This document shows positions 36,660 through 48,163 of a stretch of 64,000 nt of DNA, piece after piece. Both the position numbers and the translations under genes were made by a program. Below the pieces are notes generated by a model. The model had not been told where the DNA came from. It saw only the letters and a program-made list of their open reading frames with translations, and did no database searches. This DNA comes from Argopecten irradians (lineage: Eukaryota; Mollusca; Bivalvia; Pectinida; Pectinidae): NCBI RefSeq assembly GCF_041381155.1, contig NC_091134.1, positions 5,446,255 through 5,510,254 on the forward strand. The letters run 5' to 3'. How positions within the stretch are numbered: the first letter of the stretch is position 1; every line of letters starts with the position of its first letter.

Positions 36660-37980
36660 AATATTTCCCAAACTGCTCGGTTAACTTTTAAATAAAAGCC
36701 TTAAGAATGTATTCTTCTGGGGTTTCAGTCGCGTTGAAGTCTCGTTTTGACAAAGATCATAGATGTTATGAGATTTTTAAATACCATTTATCAACATCGG
36801 TAGTAAATTGTCAGTTTCTATTTTCAGTAGATTTTTTATACGGGGGTTTTAAGAAATGGTCCATTTGGCGGCCATTTTGAAATTGTCATTTTTCGCTTTT
36901 GTAGAGCCATAGTTTTAACATTAAGTACTGAAATCGTTTTTACTGAAAACATCACTGCGCCAGCATTTTCAGCTGTATCGAGCTAAACATTTTTTGTAAA
37001 TCTTTACTAGGTTCGTGGTAATTAAAATATTGAGCATTAATGTGTGAAATGATACACCTTTGTCACTTTATTTTTATATTTAATGGTAATTTGAGCACTT
37101 TTATTTTTTACTCTGAAATATTGAAAAATAACAAATATTCAAATGGGCCATAGAATTAGTCACACGGACACCCCTCCCCTCTCCCTTTTCCTGCCTGATT
37201 TAGAAAGAACAACACTTTCCCTATAAAAAGGCAAAATGTTAACAAAAGTTTAATACCAGAACTTTTTCTATGAATGGTTATATTGGGCAAAAATGGCTGA
37301 AAATGGTGTATTTTGAAGCTCAAAATGAAGGGTTAGGGGTAGCATATGTCGTTATTCTGAGAAAAAATAGGAGTCATATCGATCATAACTAATATATTCC
37401 AAAAATCTATATGAGAAAAAAATTTTATACAAGGAATTTTTTGACCTCTCAAAGGTGTACATCCTTAATAAACAGTTTATCAACCAATCTTTAAGTGGGC
37501 AAAGTTTAAAGAAAATTAAACGAGGGGGGATTTTTAGGCCTAACTGTATTGAACTTAACTTAAGGGAAGAAAAATACCGAAATATCTCCACTAAAGAGTG
37601 AACATTCATCGAACTATATTTCTGATGAAATACAAAAACACCTTTTAAACGATCACGTTTCATCGATACCACAGTGCATGAACGGAAGTGAATAGTATTA
37701 TCTAAAATACGTAGTTGCTAGTCTGTATAGCGGTACTCTGACACTTGTTGAGGCAAATAAAGCAATGAGTAGTGGATACTTTTGCCAATTTTATTTATTC
37801 TATTTCTTTGTTGACAACTTTAGTTATGAACGGCGTCGCGGACAGAAAATTGTACTATCAATGATTTACGAAATGTTGAGGGTAATTCGGCATTTATATT
37901 TCAGACATTTTTCAAAAGCTGAATTGCTGTTCAGCGCCGAAGAATTGAGAAACTTGACTGGTATTTTTCCTAATTTAAGA
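36660..37980. other. Unassigned AT-rich stretch
   Basis: No gene recognised. The minus-strand frame 37352-37672 (106 codons) and plus frame 37765-38028 show no family motif and have AT-driven composition. Likely old repeat debris. Confidence 0.4.
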
Positions 37981-38175
37981 TATGTGTTTTGGGAGACTGT
38001 TGTATATTCGTTTTTGTGTCTTTTATAGTGGAACTGTTGCCCTGTTTATAGTGTTATATCACTGACGAATACCGTCGAAGACAACAAGCAACATACCCCA
38101 CCCGGTCACATTATACCGACAACGAACGAACCCTGATGCGGAGCGCTAAGTAGGAGCAGAAACTATCGTAAAAAG
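37980..38175 (-). mobile_element. SINE fragment, reverse orientation
   Basis: Shows GTGTTTTGGGAGACTGTTGT, TAGTGGAACTGTTGCCCTG, CCGGTCACATTATACCGAC and GCGCTAAGTAGGAGCAGAAA of the family, with an internal deletion. Confidence 0.7.
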
Positions 38176-38214
38176 CGACTGAATTAAGTATGTTGTCTTT
38201 TCTCTTTTTCCTTG

Positions 38215-38665
38215 TTGATTTGTTTAGTTAATCAACGTCCCATTAACAGCCAGGGTCATCTAAGGACAGCCTACCATGCGGTGCATTGCGTGCATGAAGT
38301 GTGGGTGTGTGTTTTGGGAGACCGGTATATTCGTGTTGTGTCTTGTACAGTGGAACTCTTGCCCTTTTTACAGTGCTATATCACAGAAGACACCAGGCAA
38401 CTCCTGACCTTATTCTTCCTAACGTCTTCCATGACACTGCCTTACATTTTGGCCTTTTGTTGAGCGCTCGCTGCTGTGAATAGGCTCTAGGTTCTGTCCC
38501 ATGGCCGAGGCACACTAAAGTCTATAATAATTGGTAGCTCCTGCTTAGAGATCATGATACTAATTCCACTAAACAAACAGCTACAACCACGCACCATGCA
38601 CACATTCAAGCCCCATATACACTAGGGACTCTGGCTGTTGATAGGACGTTAATTTAAACAAACAA
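38215..38665. mobile_element. Composite SINE: reverse tail piece followed by forward piece
   Basis: The left part is the reversed 3' end (TTGTTTAGTTAATCAACGTC to TGCTATATCACAGAAGACAC). The right part is forward (TTGAGCGCTCGCTGCTGTGA, GGTTCTGTCCCATGGCCGAG) and ends in ATTTAAACAAACAAACAAAG. It is immediately followed by a LINE relic. Confidence 0.75.
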
Positions 38666-38739
38666 ACAAAGGATTTGTACCAAAACACTCCTACGCGTAT
38701 CATGGAACTAATAGAATTATAACCCTTTATGCTGTTATC

Positions 38740-39400
38740 GTTGGAAAATCATGAACACGTGGGATTTTTTTGCGATTTCTTCAAAGCCTTTGATAATGTA
38801 TGGCATTAAGGCCTCATAAACAAACTTCGGCAATATGGACTAATTGAAAATGTACCTGGATAGCCTCATATTTGTCGTACAAAAACTGAATTGTTTATAT
38901 GTATAATTCCAAATCTTTGAAAAATATTAAAGCAAGCAGGACGCTGTCTTGGTAGATCTATTTTCCTTATTTGTATTAATCATTTATCCCCCCAAATCAC
39001 TATGTCGCCCTTTTTGCTGACGGCACCTGATTTAACAAATTAAGGTCTTACGCTTACGCTAAGGCCAAAAGACGGAAACCATGCTAGTATCTTTTTCAAA
39101 GCTCACTTTTAACATTCAATAACACAGTTATAGAAATTACAGAAGAACCATTATGATTAAGTAGTGATGCTAGATGATCAAACATATCGATGATCTTATC
39201 AAGAAGGTTTCGAAATATATACCAACTCTTCGTAAATTGAAATTTCTACAACAAAGCATAACAAAAATAGTCAAAATGAATCTAACATCCACCAGATCTA
39301 CATTAGAATATTATTATGTGAAGTTGATAGATATTGTGGTGTTACCATATCTAATAAACTAGAGAATTCAAAACTTGACGCCGTTCGTAGTATTATGTGG
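38740..39400 (+). mobile_element. LINE reverse-transcriptase relic
   Basis: Forward translation yields FCDFFKAFDNVWH followed, after a stop, by GLINKLRQYGLIENVPG, which is the motif A region of LINE reverse transcriptases (FDKAFDxVWHxGLxxKLxxYG). About 230 bases on, fragments resembling INDL...LFADDT appear (INHLSP..., FLLTAPDLTN), and 39174-39380 matches the usual tail 'ISRALGxLxRLK...TLxxLYYSxIxPxLEY'. Several frameshifts and stops separate these blocks, and much of the gene is missing. A non-LTR clade with this arrangement (jockey/CR1-like or RTE-like) is likely; which one cannot be said. Confidence 0.65.
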
Positions 39401-39800
39401 TTAGGCCATAGTTGTGTTTTTTAGTTAGTTTTTTTGCGTCCGCGTGTTGGTACATTGTATATTTTAGATCTCTTGAGTGAAAAAACAAACACAAACATTT
39501 TTTAGAACTGGGCAATAAAAGAGGTGTGTAACTGGGTAAGTAATGTTTCCTACAATTTCCATAGATGTAAAATCTATTAAAAGAAAACTCTTTTTCTAAA
39601 TTTGATAAGTTAAAATGAATAAAATTATTTTTGTACAAAAATATACAAAATAAGTATTCATTTAAACCCCCAAAAAGCTTCAATTCCATAGCAAAATATT
39701 GTGGTTACTTCCATGTGTGTGTTTTCCGTCTTACTGGATGGTAGGTTTAAGAAAATCAAAATGACGCAAAACAGAAAAAAACACAACTATGGCCTTACCA
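39398..39800. mobile_element. 403-bp terminal-inverted-repeat element (MITE)
   Basis: The left end TGGTTAGGCCATAGTTGTGT matches the reverse complement of the right end, TGGTAAGGCCATAGTTGTGT, and the match continues through a T tract to TTTTGCGTC. No transposase inside; the minus-strand frame of 98 codons is AT-driven. Target duplication not clear. Confidence 0.65.
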
Positions 39801-40344
39801 GTATATACTAAAGCAAAGTTGATGACTTTCATTTTATCTAAACGGAGGAAGATAACTCTTTCATTATAACAAACATCAAACAGCTCCACCACACTTGTAA
39901 GATATCTTACCGGAAAACATTGGTTTCTTGACAAATTATGACTTATGAAATTCCCAGCAAGTGAGGCATTAAACAACGTTATAGACAACAGACATTAAAC
40001 TCACAGCAGTTGTTTGAGTCCGAACTCGATTGATCAGTGAACCCATAGTCGTCTAGATAAGCAGGCAACAAGTAAACCACTAAACCACTCGAGTTTCATT
40101 TGCTTTAACATACTGAATAAAGTCTCTTCATAGGTTGAGTACATTGTATCTGCATTACTAATTCAATGTCAGATGCAAATGTGATTCATGATGTTCATGG
40201 TCACGACCCGCAACTTTCATGACAGGTACATTTTCTTACCTTGCTACACATTCGACGTACCTGCCATACAATTAATATTGGGATCTTGACATATTCTTAT
40301 CTGACTTCGTCTCAATTTTTAACCTTGAATCTAAGCGGTTACGG
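39801..40344. other. Unassigned stretch before the tandem duplication
   Basis: No recognisable gene or repeat family. The minus-strand frame 39731-39988 overlaps the MITE edge and has no domain. Confidence 0.4.
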
Positions 40345-40984
40345 AAAATATTGTAGGTCACTCATCACTAGCGAGACCCTGCTCATAATCAAATTACGGA
40401 ACTGGTAAGCAAACTTTTCTAATTGGCGAGAGAAAAGTGTCAACACACACCATAATTATCATGCACCATGAACTAAGGAACCGACAGACTTCAGGAATAA
40501 AAAGCGAAAAATAAAATAGGTGTTCGAGCACTGGTCTGGTGAGTCCAGGTGAAGTTATGAATTGCACATCTGGGCCCATCTTTTGAAATTTGGCATTTGT
40601 CAAATATACGTTTCAGTTTATGTTACATGTTTAAGCAAGCGAAATTTAATTGGAACTCATTATAATCTGAATTCATACAATCACTAATTTTGAGTTGTTA
40701 CGTAGCCATTATATAATATTTAGCAAATTCTCTCAGAAAACACTAACGTAGAGTTGAATCCAAGGAAATATATAATTTGTCGATTTGCAACTCCCGTAAT
40801 TCTTGCACTTGCAAGCATTGACGGATTTTGACTAGTATACCATTCGAGATTTCATTGATATAAGGCAAAAGACCTTATTTAGTTGAAATAGGAAAATAAA
40901 CAAAGGTTATTGAGCGGAAACCAAGAATTTATCTGTTTTGACGATTTTAAATTCCCGTAACTCCTTGAAAATATTGTAAGCCCT

Positions 40985-41499
40985 GCAGGTAGGGCGTTAT
41001 ACTTGTAACTGCTTCCCCTATGCATAATCGTAAAAGGCGACTAAATTTAGAATATTATCTTTTCTCTCCTTCCAAATTAACTTTGTTCTTCCCATCTCCC
41101 TTGAAACCGCCTCACTTTCGGCCTTCTGTTGAGCGCTCGCCACAATGAGGTAGGCTCTGGGTTCTTTCCCCTGGCCGAGACACACCAAATTCTATAAAAG
41201 TGGCAGTTTCTGCTCCTGCTAAGCACTGAACATAAAGGGAGTGGGACGAGTGGTTCGCCTGTTGTCAGTATAAATTGACGGATGAGGTGTGTTGCTTGGT
41301 GTCTTCGGCATCATGCTTCAGTGATATAGCACTATGAAGAGGACAACCGTTCCACTATACAAGAAGACACAATACGAATTTGCTGAAGTCTCCCAAAACA
41401 CGCACCTCGTACTTTACACACGCTACACACCGCATACATGGGAGGCCGTCCTTACATGACCCGGACTGTTAGTAGGACGTTAATTAATCAAACAAACAA
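40985..41499 (+). mobile_element. SINE, full length, forward (duplication copy 1)
   Basis: Runs from GCAGGTAGGGCGTTATACTT to the tail AATTAATCAAACAAACAA. The tRNA-like promoter region (TTGAGCGCTCGCC as box A, GGGTTCTTTCCCC as box B) is at about 41130-41175. Confidence 0.85.
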
Positions 41500-42530
41500 T
41501 TTTACAACATATGCAGGTAGGCCGATAGTTAATACCTGGGATGTACTTTTTTGCCCTTTTTATAAACTATTGTAAAAGTTTATAAACTTGCATTATTCCA
41601 ATCGGAGGGAAATTCAGTCTTCAGAGATTTGGTAAATATAATATGCACAATAGAGGTTATATTGCAGGGGATGTTCCATTTCAGGTTTGATTGGATAGAT
41701 ACCCCTAGATATTTGGTGATGATACAGATTCTTAGAGGTTGCCATGAAGGATGTTGTGATGTTTATTTTCTGGATGGAAAGACCAATCGGAGGGTCTTTC
41801 TCCAGCGTTTAGACATTTGGTGAATATAATATACAGAAAAGGGGTTATGGAATCTTCTTACTCATTTAGTATTGAACCATTGATGTTATTTGGCCCAAAA
41901 TATTGTAGGTCACTCATCACTAGCGAGACCCTGCTCATAATCAAATTACGGAACTGGTAAGCAAACCTTTCTAATTGGCGGAAGAAAAGTGTCAACACAC
42001 ACCATAATTATAATGCACCATGAACTAAAAAATCGACAGACTTAAGGAATAAAAAGCGAAAAATAAAATAGGTGTTCGAGCACTGGTCAGGTGAGTCCAG
42101 GTGAAGTTATGAATTGCACATCTGGGCCCATCTTTTGAAATTTGGCATTTGTCAAATATACGTTTCAGTTTATGTTACATGTTTAAGCAAGCGAAATTTA
42201 ATTGGAACTCATTATAATCTGAATTCATACAATCACTAATTTTGAGTTGTTACGTAGCCATTATATAATATTTAGCAAATTCTCTCAGAAAACACTAACG
42301 TAGAGTTGAATCCAAGGAAATATATAATTTGTCGATTTGCAACTCCCGTAATTCTTGCAAATATTGACGGATTTTGACTAGTATACCATTTGAGATTTCA
42401 TTGATATAAGGCAAAAGACCTAATTTGGTTGAAATAGGAAAATAAACAAAGGTTATTGAGCGGAAACCAAGAATTTATCTGTTTTGACGATTTTAAATTC
42501 CCGTAACTCCTTGAAAATATTGTAAGCCCT

Positions 42531-43040
42531 GCAGGTAGGGCGTTATACTTGTAACTGCTTCCCCTATGCATAATCGTAAAAGGCGACTAAATTTAGAATA
42601 TTATCTTTTCTCTCCTTCCAAATTAACTTTGTTCTTCCTATCTCCCTTGAAACCGCCTCACTTTCGGCCTTCTGTTGAGCGCTCGTCCCAATGAGGTAGG
42701 CTCTGGGTTCTTTCCCCTGGCCGAGACACACCAAATTCTATAAAAATGACAGTTTCTGCTCCTGCTAAGCACTGAACATAAAGGGAGTGGGACGACTGGC
42801 TCGCCTGTTGTCAGTATAAATTGACGGATGAGGTGTGTTGCTTGGTGTCTTCGGCATCATGCTTCAGTGATAAAGCACTGTGAAGAGGACAACCGTTCCA
42901 CTATACAAGAAGACACAATACGAATTTGCTGAAGTCTCCCAAAACACGCACCTCGTACTTTACACACGCTACACACCGCATACATGGGAGGCCGTCCTTA
43001 CCCGGACTGTTAGTAGGACGTTAATTAATCAAACAAACAA
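42531..43040 (+). mobile_element. SINE, full length, forward (duplication copy 2)
   Basis: Same insertion as at 40985-41499, carried along by the 1.55-kb duplication, as shown by identical flanks. It is not an independent insertion. A short deletion removes part of TTACATGACCCGG near its 3' end. Confidence 0.85.
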
Positions 43041-43440
43041 TTTTACAACATATGCAGGTAGGCCGATAGTTAATACCTGGGATGTACTTTTTTGCACTTT
43101 TTATAAACTGGTGTGAAAGTTTATAAACTTGCTTTATTCCAATCGGAGGGAAATTCAGTCTTCAGAGATTTGGTAAATATAATATGCACAATAGAGGTTA
43201 TATTGCAGGGGATGTTCCATTTCAGGTTTGATTGGATAGTTACCCCTAGATATTTGGTGATGATACAGATTCTTAGAGGTTGCTATGAAGGATGTTGTGA
43301 TGTTTATTTTCTGGATGGAAAGACCAATCGGAGGGTCTTTCTCCAGCGTTTAGACATTTGGTGAATATAATATACAGAAAAGGGGTTATGGAATCTTCTT
43401 ACTCATTTAGTATTGAACCATTGATGTTATTTGGCCCATT

Positions 43441-43910
43441 AGCTTGGTGAGGGTTGAGAATTTTAAGGAATTTAGAGATACCATTTATACAAATGTATTT
43501 GTCTTTGCTATTATTATGACCGCCGATACACCTTTTTAACCAAAACATTCTGTTGATAAAAGTATATATATTCCTGGGACCAAATCGCGAGGAAAGTCAG
43601 TGTTTGAACTATGACTAGCTAAGAAATATTGCTTTGAAGTTTCCCCCAGTATAGGTAACCGTTGGATTACCTAACAACCTGCATGCGGTTATCTTTATTA
43701 CTGTTGTCGCCAATGCGATCTACTAGAGTCATCGGTTATACATTGAATTGTATATTCATATATATTGACACTAGAAATTGTTTAAAAATGTATTTGTTAC
43801 TTTATCTTATGTGTATCAATTTGTTTATCACCCCCGCAAAAAAACCACCACTAGTTTAAACAAGGTCTTAAACCTCTATTAGACTGTACGAAGACCTTAT
43901 GTCGTCAGTA
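43441..43910. other. Unassigned stretch
   Basis: No gene or repeat family recognised. Confidence 0.4.
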
Positions 43911-44159
43911 GCGGTCAAGTTTTAAACAATTGCCGATGATACGATTCAGTAGTGATGTGGTGTGATAAACCGTTTTGTTGTTTCATTCCATAGTTTTGGT
44001 TTCTATGAAAATATAATTTCAACACATGTGTATAAAGAGGTAGGTCTAAGATGACAACGTTAGGATCCGTGTAGTCAAAGGTCAGCATGTAATCAGTAGT
44101 CGGCACATTACATCTTAACTCGTCAAAAAACATCAACTCAGCATGAATTTGATTCATTA

Positions 44160-44881
44160 TTCCATGTCAGAATGGGACATAAATACAAACATTTTAATCG
44201 AAGCAAACCGGCTTGAAAAGTCTCTTAGAAAACGAACATTCTCATCAGCAATCCTGATCGCTGTTATACAAATATATTGTGGTCAAATCTTGCGACTGAT
44301 TGTCACTGGTGTTTCCACAGGCTTAAGTAAGAAAGGTGACCTCGCAATATTCATAGTCAAGTTTCCGAGGACCATCATACACAGCCTCAGCGTTAATGTC
44401 ATATTTGTTGTTTGGCTCTGCCTCTAGCCTGTATGTAGCACTCCCTGCCAGGTCACGACGCCCATAGTGATGCATACCAGCAATCATTACTTGTCCAATC
44501 ACAATAGTCCTCATGTCTCAAATACACAAATATACAAGTTCAATTTCTGTCAGAAAAAATATGCAAAAAGGTAGAAAATATACTTATTCAGTTTACCACG
44601 GTACGGATCGAAATGTCGTTGGCAATATATTTTGGGTCTACTTACCTATTGTAAACTGCTGTTATTGACCATGGACATACATCGCGGAAAACTCTGTCTG
44701 GGAGGCGGGTTACATAAAATGTTCTTGAGCATAGCAAACACATAAAAGCAAGATTAGGCTCGTGAATGACTTTACCGCAAATTCTACAAACTGCACAATA
44801 TTTGGAAATCTCCATATTTTTAGGCCTTTCTACCTTTGCCATGGTGTTTATTAGCTTTATTTCCTCATTTTTCTGCTTCAT
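44160..44881 (-). pseudogene. Zinc-ribbon plus HIRAN-domain protein, damaged gene fragment
   Basis: Exon 1 (minus, 44881 to 44646) starts MKQKNEEIKLINTMAKVERP and contains a zinc-ribbon-like pattern, CAVCRICGK...FMCLLC, ending at AATAG|GTAAGT. An acceptor ATGAG|G at 44510 joins in phase to exon 2 (from 44509): TIVIGQVMIAGMHHYGRRDL then YRLEAEPNNKYDINAEAVYD. The run HHYG...G...YRLEAEPNNKYDINAEAVY fits the HIRAN fold, a small beta-barrel that in HLTF binds 3' ends of single-stranded DNA. After LDYEYCE the frame meets a stop; coding-like text (PVETPVTISRKI, IRIADENVRFLRDF) continues in the next frame, again with a stop, so the gene looks frameshifted, unless exon 2 ends at GAG|GTCACC. An open frame at 43915-44157 might be a further exon; unproven. 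The function of such zinc-ribbon/HIRAN proteins is unknown. Confidence 0.45.
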
Positions 44882-45285
44882 GGATTCTTCCTTTCTGTTT
44901 CCTTTTCCTTTCCCTCTTTTTTAATTCACATTGTTCTTTCCATAATATTTTCTCCATTTTCTCCCGCTTTATTTTCATAATGAATCATCAAGCTGATTCT
45001 TGCTTTACCGTTGTTCCTTCTTTTAGTCCTCTTTTTGTTTCGGCTGATCTCTTACAAGAAGCACCAAAGCCAAATCTTCCGATATAAAACCAGCGAAAAC
45101 CTGCGGATTTATTAGATAAAGACACTCGCTCCTTCAATATTTTCCATTTATGGAATACACAGTTTCCCTTTATTTCCGTTTCTGACGGAAATGCATTCTC
45201 AAACGAACGTTTTTTTACTCGGGGTTAATGCCAACTCTACTGCCGCAAACGCCACTTCTGGTGGACTTCTTCGGATGGCTTCTCC
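44882..45285. other. Upstream flank of the HIRAN gene
   Basis: On the minus strand the sequence just before the ATG is purine-rich and could extend the lysine/glutamate-rich N-terminus or be 5' UTR. The plus-strand frame 44836-45087 is its shadow. Nothing else recognised. Confidence 0.35.
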
Positions 45286-45820
45286 ATAGGGTATGGCGTT
45301 AGAACTGTACCTGATGCCCCTATTGCATGATCATAAAAGGCGACTAAATTTAGGATATTATCTTTTTACTTCTTCCTTAAAGGCTTTATGTTTCCTAATG
45401 CCTCCCTTGGCACCGCCTCACTTTTGGCCTTGAGTTGAGCTTTCGCCCCTGCGAGGAAGGCTCTGGGTTCTCTCCCCTGGCCAAGACACACCAAAGTCTA
45501 TAATACTGGTAGTTTCTGATCCTGTTTGGCGCTCAGCGAATAGGGAGTGGAACGACTGGTTCACCCGTTGTCAGCATGATGTGACCGGTGGGGTGTGTTG
45601 CTTGGTTATCTTCGGCGGCATTCTTCAGTGATATAGCACTATTAAAAGGGAAACAGTTCCATGATACAAATAGACACAACACTAGCACACCGCAGTCTCC
45701 CAGGGCACACACCTCGCACGTAACACACGCTACACACTACATACATGGGAGGCCGTCCTTGCATGACCCTGGCTGTTCATAGGACGTTAAAATAATTAAA
45801 CAAACAAACAAACAAACAAA
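45286..45820 (+). mobile_element. SINE, full length with (CAAA)n tail; family reference copy
   Basis: About 535 bp from GGTATGGCGTTAGAACTGTA to a clean tail AAACAAACAAACAAACAAA. The middle resembles a tRNA gene promoter: TTGAGTTGAGCTTTCGCCCC (about 45430, box A-like) and CTGGGTTCTCTCCCCTGGCC (about 45462, box B-like), at normal tRNA spacing. The 5' part GCAGGTAGGGCGTTAG...GATCGTAAAAGGCGACTAAA precedes this, so the promoter is internal, some 140 bases in. At least nine related copies or fragments occur in this window. The class call (tRNA-derived SINE) is inference from the promoter-like boxes and tail. Confidence 0.75.
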
Positions 45821-45849
45821 ATCTCCGTAGGAGACGTCGAACTGTCGAA

Positions 45850-46830
45850 TGTCAGCGAACCACACTATATACCGTTTTCTCCTATCAACAAGTTGAGGAT
45901 AGTGGGCGATTCGTTGGAGACATGTGGGGCATTCTGTGCGGAGTCAGTCCGTTGGACGAGCTCTGCTGTCATGTTAACAACATCCGGAACAATGCCCTGT
46001 TGAGTTGAGGAAGCTTCGATGATAAGTGCTGGAGAGATGTCAAGGGTGTTTGGATCTACGACTTTCGATGAGCCACAAACACGGAGAGCGATGGGGTCGA
46101 ATTTGTATATTTCGCACTTTCTGAATCGACTGGGTAATGTTATTATAGTAAAGCTCTTATTTTGAAGACAGAACTCAAATTCTTCTTAGAAATCCATAGT
46201 TCTGACTTCAACATCTTTCCGTGGCTCATTTGCTTTGTGGCTACTACCTTCATCGCTTTGCAGACTACAACACCCATGGGTTGTAGAATATGTGTTGTCT
46301 TCGAAGGTAATCAAATCAAAACAGAATCGTTGTCGATGGCAGATTTCACGAGACTGTGACTCAAATGAGACACTGCATCATCCCGCAAAAGCACAACTGA
46401 CCGCGCTCCTTCACACAATGTTTTAAGAAGGGTTTGTTCAAACCATTGAACATATGTGTCTTTGTCCATGAACCCACTATCAGTTGTTGCGTACGCAGCA
46501 TTAGTCGGACTGTTCTTGTGGTATGCTCCCTCTGGAAATCCAACACTGAGAATTATCATCGGTGGAACTTGCTGAACCTGCGGCATTGGCACAACAGTGG
46601 ACTGATATATGCTAGCTGGTGGCTATGGAAACAGTATGCGCGTGCTTCGCCCTCTTAGACTCCAGAATATTTATTTAGGAAAAGGCCAGCTTCATCGCGG
46701 TTGTAAATACGTTCTGGTTTATCTTTTAAATCATTGGAATCCAAAGACCGAAGTAGTCTTTGTCGACGGACAATTGCCCATGGCTACTCGTCCTTTGACA
46801 TTTGATGTGAGAGACGTTTAGACACTCATT
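45850..46830 (-). mobile_element. pogo/Tigger-type DDE transposase relic
   Basis: Collinear minus-strand blocks match the DDE_1 domain: PERIYNRDEAGLFLNKYSGV (first Asp near 46694), YATTDSGFMDKDTYVQWFEQ then VVLLRDDAVSHLSHSLV (second Asp near 46386), SKTTHILQPMGVVV (near 46280) and FRKCEIYKFDPIAL (near 46120). Pogo-like transposases normally read LQPMDV or LQPLDV; here the third catalytic Asp is Gly (codon GGT at about 46272-46274). Frame changes and stops separate the blocks, and the N-terminal DNA-binding part was not found, so this copy is dead. Terminal repeats were not identified. Confidence 0.8.
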
Positions 46831-46906
46831 TTTGCATCAACCTGTACCTCGAGAAAATTGTGTCTCTAGCCACCATACTAGCAGATGTCTGTAGTACATT
46901 TACTTT

Positions 46907-46961
46907 CTCGACGTTGGTTGGCCATTCAATTTTCGATAGCCAATCAACATCGAGAAAACTT
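46907..46961. repeat. 55-bp hairpin
   Basis: TTTCTCGACGTTGGTTGGCC is followed after about 15 bases by AGCCAATCAACATCGAGAAA, its near complement. Arms of about 20 bp with two or three mismatches. Could be a solo remnant of a fold-back element. Confidence 0.7.
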
Positions 46962-47940
46962 TTTTTTCAATTGAAAATTTCCAAGGGCTGTATCGGATGG
47001 TATAAACATACACTAACATACCGGTAAGTTTGTTGTCTACATAACGTTCACTCTCCCATTAGAGCCCTGGCGTGTTAATCGGAGGACATCACAGTGTCCG
47101 ACCAGTTGAAATCTGGCTGTTTTCCTATGTTAATGGATACTTAGTGACATTTATACGGCATGATATATACTGTATCATATACCAAATTAAAGATTGATTA
47201 TCTGTCTGTCGAATGAGAGACCAAACGTCTGTACACATATGAAAGTCTTCAATTGTATAAACAGGTGGCCAGCGCTTCAGGTATTTGCGGGGTGTAAGTC
47301 TTCAATTGTATATCGCCCTACCCGTGTTTATTTTACAGCTCATGTCGCTCAAACAGTTACGTAAGCACATTCTAAGCATAGTTTATCATATATAGTATAT
47401 ATAATATATTACATTATCACAATTAATACGATGGCTAACATGTAGTGTCTTTGTAATTTATGGATACTTACCGCATTCAAATTTTGCCACGCTGCTACTT
47501 TCAAATCACGAAAATAAAAAGAAATCTCGCGATATTTTAGCATGACAACCTCTGGTCCTCGAATGTTACGACTTCTTTCGAATCTAATTAAAATTAGAGT
47601 TGTGATTCCGATTCACTATATGATGATGCTCTACGATATGACGCTCCAATACAATCGTAGTGGAGTCGACTTATTTCTGATCGGAATAAATATTCCTATC
47701 TGTCAAGTCCATATACCAGACTGCATAATTATGAAATCTTATAGCAGACCATTTTGACACGTGGGAAATTTTGACTTCTAAATATAACAAATCCTTACAT
47801 TATTACATAAATACATAAATTTTATTATTTTTGAAAATTGACAGAAACTCGTTTATATACAGATAGATCTACATGTATACTCGTACAATGTATAAATAAT
47901 ACTATAACTATAAATGTGGGGTATAATTTACCTGGGTACA
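46962..47940. other. Unassigned AT-rich stretch
   Basis: No gene or repeat family recognised; the frame 47542-47757 shows no domain. Confidence 0.4.
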
Positions 47941-48163
47941 TGACTTCGTCGGTACCGCTATTTTACCTGGCCGCGAGGTGGCGCTGAACACCGGTAAGGA
48001 TGTTTTGCTGGCTGTTGTTACGGTAAACGGTGAGTGATTTCGACCGTGCCCCACGTGTTTGCACTTGTCATTGCGGACAAGCTTTCTACACAGTAGATCA
48101 CGCTAAGAGGACGTCTGAAAATTTTTTAGCAGTGGTACAGGAGAATCAGCATCTCTAGTCCAG
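47941..48163 (+). promoter_or_regulatory. Probable promoter and non-coding first exon of the DUF1647-like gene
   Basis: A locally GC- and CpG-richer segment (CCGCGAGGTGGCGCTGAAC, GACCGTGCCCCACGTG) ends at an excellent donor, AGTCCAG|GTAAGT, at 48163/48164. The next coding exon begins at an acceptor three bases before its ATG, so a separate 5' UTR exon is required somewhere upstream, and this is the best candidate. No TATA box is evident. Confidence 0.5.

Larger units (their letters stand above)
40345..43437. repeat. Direct tandem duplication of a 1.55-kb segment
   Basis: Two adjacent copies, 40345-41896 and 41897-43437, offset by 1552 bases and nearly identical. Both start AAAATATTGTAGGTCACTCA and end TGATGTTATTTGGCCC. 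Differences are scattered point changes plus small deletions in copy 2 (near 42358 and 43001). Each copy contains the same full SINE. The paired open frames 41629-41823 and 43113-43364 are the same sequence twice and show no domain. Confidence 0.95.
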
